Assembly: GCA_905250885.1 (NCBI GenBank)
Contig: CAJNOQ010002187.1
Location: 1 to 25,744, forward strand
Direction: 5' to 3'
From: Didymodactylos carnosus
Taxonomy: Eukaryota > Rotifera > Eurotatoria > Philodinida > Philodinidae
DNA: 25,744 nucleotides
Position 1 is the stretch's first letter. Each line of letters begins with the position of its first letter. Of this stretch, positions 11,043-21,199 are shown piece after piece. The notes below the pieces were generated by a model. The model saw only the letters and a program-made list of their open reading frames with translations. It was not told the origin of the DNA and made no database searches. A program made the translations under genes and the position numbers.

Positions 11043-14000
11043 ATGGTGACACGAACGAAAAAAATATTTGTTGGAGGATTATCTGCTAACACAACAGTGG
11101 ATGATGTTAAAAAATATTTCGAACAATATGGAAAAGTAATTATTTTACATGTTTATATTTAATTTAATGATAATAATATGAATTGATTTTTCAGGTTGAG
11201 GATGCAATGTTAATGTTTGATAAAGCCACACAAAGACATAGAGGTATGCACGAAGTATTCATATATAGATACCACAGTGTTCTAATTTCTTTGATCTCTT
11301 CAATATCCCAGTCACGTAGATATTAAATAACGCATAAAAATATTATACTATAATCGAGGGACACAGTATGCATTCAGACAGACATCAGACAAAAATAGAG
11401 AAAATGTACTTTTCCCAAATTTAATAGCATAAAAATTTTTCTTTCATGTACTAAGAAACGTGGAAAAACTTATAATCACAAACTAGTCTCAAAATACATG
11501 AGTGAGAGGTAAAACATTTCTATTGTGGAATCTAAGAAAGCTTCAATCCAAACAACGCCATGGGTTCTTAATCTAGGCTTCTTCAATTATCAATTAGTGG
11601 AGAAATTTTTTCTTTTTTTGGGGTCTAAATGTACTGAAAAGTAAAAGTAGTCTCCAAACTGACGAAGTTAACCGAAAACATCATACTAATTCTATGATTG
11701 CAGCACCAAATAGCATCATCCTTTCTGATTCCCACTATAGGTTTTTCAAGTAATATTCATTTTTCTCGGCCAAAAAAGCGTTTTTTCTCGATAAAATTGA
11801 TATATTCAGAATCAACGTATCACATTCCATCGAACCATGTATAAAAACAATAAGTTTTAGATCGAAGAAATATCTGTTGAAAATTTTTCTCATGAATCTT
11901 CAATTTTTCGAAAGAGCTTACGAGCAAAAAAATTTCATGTCTGTCTGCTATTAGAAAAATACGTTCTGTGAGTGATACGATCATTGTAAGTTTTGCTTGT
12001 GATGTAAATATCCATCAATTAGAAAAATTAAAGATGTATTTGTGCAGCTATGTGAAACCTATTGAATTAATTCATTTTAGGATTTGGCTTTGTCACATTT
12101 GAAAATGAAGATGTTGTTGACAAAGTGTGTGACATTCATTTCCATGAAATAAATAATAAAATGGTATAAATTAATTTCATATTATTTTTTTTATGCTATT
12201 TATTTTCAAATTATAGGTTGAATGTAAAAAAGCACAACCAAAAGAAGTCATGTATGCACAACAAATGGCAAAAGGAAAAGCTGCATTACAGCGAGGAGCA
12301 TACGGTGATCTCTTAAGTATGTGATACTTTATATAGAACAAGTATTTTTATACAATAAATTAATATTCTTGTTTCTTTTATTTTAAGGTGCATATGTGTA
12401 TGGTTTAAACAGAATGCCAGCAACCTATGCCGCACCAATTTATCCATTTTCACCTGGTATGTATAAAACCTTGAGTTTTGTTTCCCCTATCGTCAAATAT
12501 TTATAAGACAATTGTTTTCTGATATAACTAAAATTGTAGTGGTTGCGTTCAAATGATATATCAAGATTTTTTTTTTTCATCTTACTCGTGTCTGTTTTAG
12601 ACGCTTAAGAGCGAAAAAAAAGAGCACACTCATATTGCACCTCAGCGACAGCAAATGAAGATGAACAATTGTAAAAACGATATAGTAAACTAACATGTAA
12701 ACACCTAGTAGGACCTATACTGTTAACGTAGTCTTACGTGTGAACTTGTTAGGCTTTTTAAACGGTTACATAGCGATTTTTATCTCTTACACAATCAAAT
12801 TAAACGGCTTAAATTGAGATGACTCTCGTTATGCTTATCTCGTACATCATTATATGAAATCGAAGATAAAATTTCAAAATGAATTTCGAAAAAATGAGGA
12901 TTATAATTGTGCAACTTATTTGCATACTATAGTTCTATGAGAGCTTATAGAATTCAACCTTAAATCTCTTCTTTTTGAGCTTTTGTCGAGTTCTATCTCA
13001 TGCAAGCAGATTATTTACATTGTTTTATAACTTGCCGACTAAATCTATTGTGTAAAGTATAAGAAACGCCATGTATTTAACCAAATTCGAAATAGAGCAC
13101 ATCTAGTTAGTATTTATTGATTTAGATAGAACGTACATATATATATATATAGACCAACAACAACATATTAGGTTCTCATCACATATATAATTTAGTTTTT
13201 TTTCCCATTGTCAATGTGTTGTTTTTTTAATACAATAATTAGTTTGAGCGTTTAATTCGCTTCTTCTTTTGTGGTCTATTAGAAATAAATATATCAATAG
13301 TTGTATCATGTTTTCATAATTATTAAATACATATATTTGTGTGATGCGGTGCACAGTAGTAGAGAGAATGCTTGCTAGTAGATTTTTAAAACATGAATTA
13401 ATGCTGTGGTGGCAATAGTTCATTCATGTTCACATAAAACGAACTTTATACCTATACACACACAAACATTGTGGCATATATTCGCCTGGAAAAGAATAAT
13501 TTCAGTCGTTTTATTGAATTTATTATATATAAATAAATACATGATAAAATAGTATATATTTTAGATCCCAGTTAAAAACTGGCGTTAGGACTTCCACGAA
13601 AATTGTTACATCATCATTACTAATGGTAAAATAGAGTCTAGAAGAGAACTTCAACAGCTACCAGCATATATAGATACTGTTTTATCATGTATTTGTTTAT
13701 GTATAATAAATTCAATAAAATGACTGAAATTATTCCTTTCCATGTGAATATATATTAAAATTAGTTGCCATAGTGTTCGCAAAAATCATCCGCACTTTAA
13801 ATCCATAGATTACTATATCCTCTATCGCAGTTTGATATCAAAATATGCTGTAAAGTAGTGTTATTAGTAGTTAACTGAATGTTGTTGTTTACCTGTTTTC
13901 TCCGTCATCAATGAGTAAATGGTAGAGCTGAGAAAAAATAGTGGAGAAATGCAACACTGTTTTATTCATCATCAATAGTGGTAGAATCGTAGTGTGTTTG

Positions 14001-16036
14001 TGTGTGTGTGCGTGTGTGTGTATACGCCGTATCTCTTAAAGCTAGTCGTAACACTTGACAAGGCATGTGGATTTTTATAACTTTTTTAGACACGTCATAT
14101 AACGGGTAGCCCAAAAAGAATTTCAGTGTTAATATTTTCAATTTTTCTTCACTGTATAATTAATCGAGCAATTTTTTTTTACCAAAATATAGCGCGTTCA
14201 TTTCTCTATAAAATACGTAGTTTTATTGCAAAATCAGAAGGTGGAAAACGAGATGAGAAGTCCTATGATATACGAAAATTCAGAAAAAATAAGTTAAACA
14301 ACTGTCTTTTAAGTTTTATTCGCGTAACGTTTGTGAAGAAAGAAAGCTGAAGTAGCTATCGTGAAAAAAACTTTCTTTGTTATCACACGTAGATGAAGCC
14401 GACATCATTTGCTGTTTTCGCCCGGTTTTCGATAAGTTGATCTTTATGTCGAATAATTTCACTCAAAACAAATTTTGTTGCATGTTATGAGACAGATCAC
14501 ACTTGAAACTACACAAAGTATACTCAAACCGCGCTTTGATGTTTGTGAAACCATTCGAAAAAATGTAGCTTTCTATGAGAAAATACATCATTTTTTCTGA
14601 ATTTTCGTACTTCATAGGATTTTTCACCTTCGAATTTTGTAATAAAACAGTTAATACCTATTTTGTAGAGAATTCAACGAGCTATATTTTAGTAAAAAAA
14701 TTTGCTCATTTAATTATAAGGAAGAGGAGAAAATTTGAAAATTTTTCTAAATAATCTATATTTAGAAAAAATTTAAAAATAAATAAATTTAAAAATATAT
14801 ATTATAACACTGTAATTCTTTTTGGATCGCCCGTTATATAGGTTATGTTATAGTTTAATTTTCTTTCCCTAATAAAATGTCTAAAGTTTATTAATAAAAC
14901 TACGAGAAATGTCCTTCTAGGCCAGGCTGCTACTTCATTTTATCAACATTATTCATATCAGAGTGACGCTGCTCGAGCTCGTAATCGTTTACCAGCCTAT
15001 TTTGCAGTTGGTAAGATAAAACGCGCGTCTATTTAAAAAAGATTGCCGTGCCAAAAATGATGAGAGTTATATGATGCTATCTATGCTTAACTTTTATTGC
15101 ATTTGTATTTATCCTTTGTTTTGAAATGCATCGTTGTACTAAGAATTCTTTTTCAATCATTTCGACTTCAAAACAGAGTACAGTAATACTAAACAGCAAA
15201 AATCCTCTCAACTTTTGATAAAAATGACTTTTTTCTTGTATTCATTTTGGCTTTCGAGTTTTTATACTATTTAATATATATTTATCTATTTAAAATAGAC
15301 TCAACGCTTTTTTCGCATGAGTTTTTTGTTTCAAGTGCATGGTTGATGCATACATACACACACACTCACTCACACATACATATGCACATTTTCGAAAAAA
15401 GTTGTGCTTTAAAGATAAAAATATGCGATTTTTCTTCCTGCTTTTGACCATTTTTTAATTATATAATAAATATGATATCGAATAAGTGAAATTGCTGAGT
15501 AAACGTTGTATAAATGCATGGGATAGTCCACATCAAAGTAGGCTAGGTTCTAGAAAATTTGGTTAAAACAGCGGAAAAACAACAAACAAACAACTAAAAT
15601 TCAATCATATGATTTTTTTAATGATTTTACGTTTTTTCCTTTTTGTTTTAAAGGTATTCCTGGTTCTCAAATTAGTTATATTCCAGCAGGAGCCTTACAA
15701 ACACCAACATTAACACCTGGTGAACAACGTTATTTTGAATATCCTATAACAACTCAACAATTACAACCTGGAAGAGCAGATGCCATGGCATTATCAAATG
15801 CAATACATCGAGAAACATTACTTCAAAGGAGTATGTATTCATACTGATGAATAAACAAAAATAAGAAATTTTTTAAATATTTTCTTTCAATTTACATTTT
15901 AGGTGCGAATGGTACACTCGATTTTTTTCCACCAGACGGAGCCACATATCTACAACCTACGAGTCCAACTTCAACAGGAATACCCCTAGCTACATCTCTG
16001 ATAGGAGCATATGCAAACGGTTTCCATGGTCATTAA
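11043..16036 (+). CDS. msi: Musashi/Rbp6-family RNA-binding protein: common exons encoding RRM2 and C-terminus
   Basis: Eight exons: 11043-11135, 11195-11243, 12081-12163, 12217-12316, 12388-12456, 14921-15010, 15654-15830 and 15903-16036 (TAA). All junctions are GT-AG and phases agree, giving 264 codons. RRM2 covers about residues 5-82, with RNP2 IFVGGL and RNP1 RGFGFVTF, then [12 protein letters not shown], the very conserved Musashi linker. The C-terminus is Tyr/Pro/Ala-rich and ends [18 protein letters not shown], like the final block of vertebrate Musashi proteins. Musashi proteins bind UAG-containing 3' UTR motifs and control translation of stem-cell and neural mRNAs; that is family knowledge. 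The first exon opens at MVTRTKK, normally preceded by RRM1. RRM1 is not in this window, so either its exons lie upstream of position 1 or this paralogue lacks it. Starts can come from exons A, B or C, or the ATG at 11043. Identification is firm; whether it is Msi or Rbp6 is not. Confidence 0.93.
11244..12080 (+). other. 837-nt intron splitting RRM2, containing an inverted repeat
   Basis: The intron interrupts RRM2 just before the FGFVTF of RNP1. It is far larger than the neighbouring 59- and 53-nt introns. CAGACAGACAT near 11379 recurs as ATGTCTGTCTG near 11938, with partly similar flanks (for example cACAGtat and its complement). This could be an old inserted element of roughly 600 bp with decayed termini, or coincidence. 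I see no coding content. Confidence 0.4.
13992..14021. repeat. Imperfect (TG)n microsatellite
   Basis: TG repeat with TTTG and CG interruptions, within the large Musashi intron and about 75 bp before the inverted-repeat element. Confidence 0.85.
14098..14839. mobile_element. Long-inverted-repeat, Tc1/mariner-like non-autonomous element (742 bp) in a Musashi intron
   Basis: The left end TATAACGGGTAGCCCAAAAA and the reverse complement of the right end (TATAACGGGCGATCCAAAAA) match closely, then both continue AGAATT(T/A)CAGTGTTA. Similarity carries far inward. About 14102-14290 is an imperfect inverted copy of about 14591-14838, including a shared block around ATACGAAAATTCAGAAAAAA. That leaves a ~300-bp unique centre. 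TA on each side is compatible with the TA target-site duplication of Tc1/mariner elements. The centre shows no transposase I can recognise; the open frame at 14126-14350 lies mainly inside the left arm and is not a real gene. Boundaries are good to a few bases. Confidence 0.85.
15011..15653 (+). other. 643-nt intron of the Musashi-like gene
   Basis: Flanked by GTAAGA and TTTAAAG, phase 1. It contains a CA-rich run (about 15351-15390). The open frame at 15247-15447 is low-complexity and unsupported. Confidence 0.7.
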
Positions 16037-16046
16037 GGTCGATTAG

Positions 16047-16110
16047 GTAAGATTCTAAATACATTTCTAATAGAAATTTATAATCTACTATACTATTCTT
16101 CTTATTTTAG
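16047..16110 (+). other. Candidate 64-nt intron in the 3' UTR
   Basis: Ten bases after the TAA stop there is a GTAAGA donor, and 64 nt later a pyrimidine-rich acceptor ending TTATTTTAG. Size and sites match the short introns inside the coding region (53-72 nt). An exon junction this close to the stop should not trigger nonsense-mediated decay under the usual 50-nt rule. It may mark an alternative 3' terminal exon. Inference from splice signals only. Confidence 0.5.
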
Positions 16111-16291
16111 TATATTTATTTGTTTTTATCTACTGTTTTTAACATTATGGGAAAAAAATCAATTTTGTATATTTCGTCTTTCGTTCACAACAACGTATGT
16201 AATTTTTCTCACACAACCAAGAATTTCAACAACAATTCAACGTTCTTTATCCTTTCCCAGCGTTCTGTAATTTTCATTCTCTCGTATTATC

Positions 16292-16315
16292 ATTATTATT
16301 ATTATTATTATTATT
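16292..16315. repeat. (ATT)n trinucleotide repeat
   Basis: Eight perfect ATT units in the 3' UTR region of the Musashi-like gene. Confidence 0.9.
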
Positions 16316-17999
16316 GATTACAGTGCAAAGCCCTGTTTAATTCTAATATTTTTTTTTCTTCGTCGTCGTTCGCTTTCCTTTCCATACTCGGAAACAACCT
16401 GTATAGTATCCAATGATTCTATATATATATATATACACAATACACATTCATCTCGATTCATTGTTCTGTCATTGGGACGAATGAGAATCTTTTCTTCAGT
16501 TCATATTTCTAAACTTTTCAATGTCATGCTACTATCTATTATGATTTTAATTGTTTTTTTTTTTGCTCTCTCTTACTCAGCATCATTCCTTCGTTTTTTT
16601 GTTTTCATTTTTACGCACGCATGCACACACATACACACACAGAAGAAACTAAAACTCGTCGTTCTTCCTTTATTTGTTTGTTTAAAAACTCATTTTTTTA
16701 TTCGTTCTCTTCTCTGATTTGCTTCTTTTTTTTTTTTTTTTTTGTTCTTATATGTTTGTTTTCTAAGCGCTTCGTGGACTTGTTTTTATTTGTTTTTGTT
16801 GCTCGTTGGTTGTTCTTTTTTTCTTTTTTTTTTGGTAATTTTAAGAAACACAATGAAAGCAAAACAATAACACAAAAACACATAATAAAACGAGATAGTT
16901 TGATTACAGTATATATCTTTAGTATAAAAATTTATGGGAGATGTTATATCCAAAATAGTCTGTTTTATTGATATTGAAGTTAAAAGTTTCTAAGGACTAT
17001 AGACAATACATCTTTCCCATAAGATATTTCACTTTATTTAAATTTTATGCATTAGTGGAAACGTTTCAATTTTTGGTTTACTCTGAATGATAGCCCGAAT
17101 TTTGTATAGAAATATCAATGCTTTCTCAACACACGTTTAGAAGATAGATGATGCATTAAAACTTATTTTTGTTAACGATGTTGATTTCTTTTTCGGAGCT
17201 AGAAATAATTGTCAGTGATTCTACAATTTTTTTTCTACCATCCGAGTACGCATTTTGATGTACTTTGGTAGTGTATCATTCATATTCTAGTGTATATTAG
17301 ACATATTACCAGTATATATATATATTTTAGTTGTCGAAAGACTCAAAAAATAACTTTCTCAGGCTTCACAAAGCTATTATTGTATTAAGATTAGTACAGA
17401 TCATAGTTATTGTTTATGTAGTGTAGCCAATATGGTTAGTCATATAGTGTAAAGAGCCATTTTTCTTTTCTATTGCTTTCTCTATAATTATTTTCGTCAA
17501 TTTTTGGCTAGAATTTATCTGTGTTTTATCGAAAAATCTCTACACTGACTGTATAATACCATACTGGAGAATGTTGTTTTCTATTTGAAAAACTTGTTTA
17601 AAAAAAAATATATATATATATATGTATACATATATGAATGAAATGTGTGCGGTTTTGTTTTGTTTTTTTTTCTCTTTTATGTCTAATTTATGCCAAGTAT
17701 TACACTTTCGCTAAAAGAAAAATCTTATTTTTATAAAATGAGCATTTATTACTGTTCGTTTTAATTTATTATATCAAAAAAAATCAAACTGTAACCCATT
17801 TTCTTCTTACTAATGTATTCTTCTATTGTGTTTGTCGTAAATCCGTACATATCTCTATTACTCTATTGTCATTTTTCTTTTATTTTCTTGTTTGTTGATT
17901 TGTTTCTCTCTTTTTTTCTTCTTCTGTATACCGGTTTTTCGAATGAAATTATCTGCAAATATTGTGATTGATTTCATTTTTTTCTTCTTTCTTTGACAA

Positions 18000-18005
18000 A
18001 ATAAA
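18000..18005 (+). terminator. Poly(A) signal AATAAA, Musashi-like gene
   Basis: Canonical AATAAA followed within 30 nt by A/T-rich sequence. It is the last one before the convergent F-box gene and the natural 3' end for the plus-strand transcript. Other AATAAA-like hexamers occur earlier in the UTR and may give shorter isoforms. Confidence 0.55.
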
Positions 18006-18036
18006 GATCTTTATAAACAATTAAGAAAATTATCAA

Positions 18037-18081
18037 TTTATTTTCAATGTATACAAAGAATGATTAAATTACTATTTTATT
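18037..18081 (-). terminator. Poly(A) signals of the F-box gene (minus strand)
   Basis: TTTATT at 18076-18081 and at 18037-18042 read AATAAA on the minus strand, 48 and 87 nt beyond the stop codon. Either gives a short 3' UTR. The distal one is only about 30 nt from the opposing plus-strand signal, so the two transcripts probably abut or overlap at their 3' ends. Confidence 0.55.
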
Positions 18082-18128
18082 ATGTATAAAATATTTGAAA
18101 AAATGCTGTACAAATTCACCGGAATTAT

Positions 18129-19616
18129 TCAAAAATGACACCATAAATTTTGTAAATGTAAACTATGTTCATTTTCATTTCCTAATGCTGCATATTCATC
18201 AGATAATTTTATTATATTACCCTCAATTTTAATTTGTTCTGTTTGAGCATTTATAGTCCATGCATTTGACGATAATATAAATTCTTGACTTAAATTTTGT
18301 TGAATTTTTGCCGGTATTGTTGCTACATATGCTACATTTTTTAAATCATTTAAAATAACAATATCTAAAATAAACATATCATCTAACGTTCCATTAAATA
18401 ACATTGTTTTCCAATTGAATTTTGGTAGAATTTCTATTTGTGGTCCAATATCATGTGTCATTTGTACTGATATAATTTCAATTGATTTTGTACTACTATG
18501 TAATTTTGAATTTCGAAAACGATGTCGAAAAAATATTGTTCTCATATTACGAAAACAAATAAAAACTGATACTTCTGCTTGATCAAATGCAATTGATGTA
18601 AAAAATTGAGATAAAGTTACTGAAGATGATAATTGTGTTTTGTTTAAACCATTAAAAAATTGTTTATGAAATTTTAAATAAACAAAATTCCATGCAAGAA
18701 AACAAAATGTTTGATCTTGATTATAGATGCCTATTAGTACATCTGACTCAAATGTATTGACTCTTATCAATGATTGACTATTCTCATTTGTTTTAGTATT
18801 TTTAATTATTGATGACCATTTAAATTCATATTCATCAAGTAATGAACGTACCTTTTGCACGTGTCTATAGGGTTGTTGAGTTATTTTAGCCAAATATGTT
18901 TGATCTTTATTAGCTACTGTTGATGGTGCTTGTCGTCGTAAACGATGAGGACGTGTATCCATATTGACTTCTGCCACAGCATATAATCGTATATATTTTA
19001 CAATTGAAAGATTAGTTAACCATTCTGAACTGTTATACCATCGAATAGTTGCACATGTTTCAAAATATTTAACATCATCATTTCGATAGGAGAATAATAA
19101 ATTTTTTTTTTCATCTAGTAATGCAATAATAAAATACATTAATGATTTTTCTAGTGTTCGTTTTAAATCGGGAATGCCCGTATATGAACTCAACGGATCA
19201 AGTTTAACATCAAATAATTTATTTAATTCACGATCAATATGATCGTGTAAATAGCGTAAAATAATTTCTTTACTTGAATTTGTTTTAATAGTTGATGTTT
19301 TCTGATGTAAACCAAATGAATGAACTAATCTACACCATAAACTTTCATCTTGTGATACAGCATGCCATCGACGACAAACAATGGAAATATTTAATAAATC
19401 AATGGGTGATATATAACGAAATATTGAAAGTAAAATATCATCAGGTAAATCGTGAATATGTTTCGATTGAATGACACGATAACGAGGTTTTGTAGCATTT
19501 GGTAATGGAAATTTGACTTTAGAAGATGATGTTTTATTGAGTGTTGACGTTGAAGAAGAAATTGAATTTGATGCTGAATGACTATTTTTACGATAAATTG
19601 TTGGAGTCGTCAACAT
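18129..19616 (-). CDS. F-box protein, FBXO15-like
   Basis: Single-exon coding region of 495 codons on the minus strand. A Ser/Thr-rich basic N-terminus (about 1-50) precedes an F-box at about 54-97 (LPDDILLSIFRYISPIDLLNI, then VCRRWH and LW). F-boxes bind SKP1 and place the protein as the substrate adaptor of an SCF ubiquitin ligase. The rest matches my recollection of vertebrate FBXO15 in several spots: a YTGIP segment after the F-box region, a beta-rich stretch with IRWYNSSEW, a later FNWKTMLFNG segment, and a C-terminal region ending in an Asn-Leu-Trp strand. Length is also similar (~500). I start at ATG 19616, not the earlier ATG at 19652, because TTTCTAG at about 19621 looks like a splice acceptor four bases upstream, implying a 5' UTR intron. 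F-box call sure; FBXO15 orthology moderately sure. Confidence 0.88.
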   Translation of the reverse strand: MLTTPTIYRKNSHSASNSISSSTSTLNKTSSSKVKFPLPNATKPRYRVIQSKHIHDLPDDILLSIFRYISPIDLLNISIVCRRWHAVSQDESLWCRLVHSFGLHQKTSTIKTNSSKEIILRYLHDHIDRELNKLFDVKLDPLSSYTGIPDLKRTLEKSLMYFIIALLDEKKNLLFSYRNDDVKYFETCATIRWYNSSEWLTNLSIVKYIRLYAVAEVNMDTRPHRLRRQAPSTVANKDQTYLAKITQQPYRHVQKVRSLLDEYEFKWSSIIKNTKTNENSQSLIRVNTFESDVLIGIYNQDQTFCFLAWNFVYLKFHKQFFNGLNKTQLSSSVTLSQFFTSIAFDQAEVSVFICFRNMRTIFFRHRFRNSKLHSSTKSIEIISVQMTHDIGPQIEILPKFNWKTMLFNGTLDDMFILDIVILNDLKNVAYVATIPAKIQQNLSQEFILSSNAWTINAQTEQIKIEGNIIKLSDEYAALGNENEHSLHLQNLWCHF

Positions 19617-20322
19617 TTGTCTAGAAATTATAAAAAAATATATATATTTCAAAAACTAACTAAATGTATAAAATTTAAGAGGTAACATTTATTAAGACAT
19701 TATTTTCGTAGAGAGTTTCTTAGTGTTCCTCATTTAAGAATTTCTTTCATCTGTAAAAATATGGTATATTGACGGGTTAACGGTCAAACAACTACTATCA
19801 AATAACTGTTCAATTAGTGACTGGTGGATCGCCTATAAGAAAGAACGTTCAATCAAATAGGCCCGCGATACTTTTCGTTTATTACGAGCCTATCTCTAGC
19901 ATTTTTCATCAAACTTTCAAATATTAGTTAGATATGACATCTTATAGAATGTCCTCTACTGAGCTATAGATAGATTGATTCAGTAAATGTCGTAAAAATA
20001 GTCCATTTCTAAATACAATGTCTGTGATTCAAACCTGCATCACACTGCATTCAACACCATCACGATTCGATCAAAAAATTTGTCTGATTCGAGCTGGAAA
20101 TTTTAGCAGAGATACTCAATGCCAGTTCATGAAAACATTTTAAATACTTTTTTCTTTTTTTCGGATTACTAGATTCTAAACAAATTGAAAAAACTCCGAG
20201 TGTTTTTTCAGTATTATCGCTAAAGCATTCATGCTAATCACAAATATAGCCACACCTTTGAGAAATCGGACAAAAGTTTTGACTCAAACATAGAAATAGA
20301 TTCTGAAAATAGTTCTGAAGAA
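19617..20322. other. Upstream region of the F-box gene, no gene seen
   Basis: AT-rich non-coding sequence. It should contain the 5' UTR intron, first exon and promoter of the F-box gene, but I could not identify a specific donor or core promoter. Confidence 0.5.
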
Positions 20323-20777
20323 CAGTGTTTCTAATAGCAAAGCGGACATACGCTTCGGAATTTAAAAATACGTTCTATTTTACACTTTACTGAGAAAAGC
20401 AGAGCGTACAATGTACGCTGTGCTATCGCTGTTTGCGCTTTGTTTTCTATTTATATTTAAGAGAAAATAAGAAAAACTTTTTTAACTGTCTTTAAGTGAG
20501 TAGGCGGATAGGAAAATAGACTTTTTTTTTGTTATACAAGATCAGTGATGTTTTTCTGTATTTGTAATTGTCTGGGTCTGCAAAATTGTTTTCTAAGAAA
20601 AAAACCTGCATAAAGAAAATTTCTATTTTTCTCTCATTCCTGATGCCTAATTGATGCTTTCTTTTTAGAGTTGAAACTTGTACGCTTTGAGGAAAAAACA
20701 AAGTGTCCGCATACGCTTTGGTTAGAAAAACAGAGCGTACAGAGCCTATCAGCAGATAAATTCTGTTAGAAACACTG
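20323..20777. mobile_element. hAT-like MITE (455 bp) with 8-bp target-site duplication
   Basis: The termini are CAGTGTTTCTAATAG at the left and its inverse, CTGTTAGAAACACTG, at the right, a hAT-type terminal sequence. The flanking octamers CTGAAGAA (20315-20322) and CTAGAGAA (20778-20785) match at six of eight positions and fit the nTnnnnAn pattern of hAT duplications. Subterminal motifs repeat inside: GCGGACATACGCTT near the left, TGTCCGCATACGCTTT near the right, and the near-perfect palindrome AGCGTACA-A-TGTACGCT around 20402-20418. These look like transposase-binding repeats. No transposase ORF is present; the minus-strand frame at 20492-20701 is fortuitous. Confidence 0.8.
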
Positions 20778-21199
20778 CTAGAGAATCAAATGTCGTTTGC
20801 TTTTAAGTGTATTTAATCAAACACTGATGGAAAATAATATATTTTTTATATAGAGTATAGATTTTTATATATCCTCCGTTTGTAAATATCTGTCTCATAT
20901 TAGATTTTTCATACTTGATACGGTCCTTAACTGCACTACGGTACAATTGATCTCCCAATCTTGCTGGTCTATTTATATACTATAACATCACTTCATTATT
21001 GCTAATATAATTTTAAGCTTAGTTAAACTTTATAAATTTTTCATAACATTACTAGTTTTCCAAAATTTATCAGCATAGAGATTAGGGTTCTCTTAGAAAT
21101 ACGAATGATTTACACTCATGTCAGTCGGATATAATTTTTCAGCCCATACGAGTTGCTAATAGACATTTTTCAGTACAGTGTCATAGTTATGACCTCTAC
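20778..21199. other. AT-rich spacer, nothing recognised
   Basis: No ORF, repeat or inverted termini that I can support. Confidence 0.5.

Larger units (their letters stand above)
12457..14920 (+). other. 2.46-kb intron of the Musashi-like gene
   Basis: Bounded by a GTATGT donor and a TTCTAG acceptor, in phase 1. It contains a TA repeat (about 13138-13151), a short hairpin (CCAGTT / AACTGG, 13568-13582), a TG repeat (13992-14021) and the inverted-repeat element at 14098-14839, whose right end lies only about 80 nt from the next exon. No coding exon was recognised inside. Confidence 0.7.
16037..18025 (+). other. Long 3' UTR of the Musashi-like gene
   Basis: About 2 kb of AT- and T-rich sequence runs from the stop to the AATAAA at 18000. 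It contains U-rich tracts (such as 16723-16744 and 16815-16832), an (ATT)n repeat, a TA run at 16421-16434 and CA repeats. The open frames at 16120-16971 on both strands are homopolymer artefacts. Long, U-rich 3' UTRs are common for RNA-binding regulators. The 3' end position is inferred from the poly(A) signal and is approximate. Confidence 0.6.

Noticed and set aside
11379..11948. A second intronic transposon defined by CAGACAGACAT inverted copies
   Set aside because: Only 11 bp match exactly and the flanks are weakly similar, with no clear duplication; kept as a note in the intron entry and not called as an element.
14126..14350. 74-codon open frame as a possible transposase fragment
   Set aside because: Most of it lies within the left inverted arm of the mobile element and shows no transposase motif (no HTH, no DDE/D signature).
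16120..16971. Phe-rich open frames in the Musashi 3' UTR
   Set aside because: They come from poly-T and CA repeats downstream of the stop codon, with no conserved motif.
19617..19652. Upstream ATG (19652) as the start of the F-box protein, adding 12 residues
   Set aside because: The added sequence is AT-rich, reads like intron, and is followed by a good splice acceptor just before the ATG at 19616.
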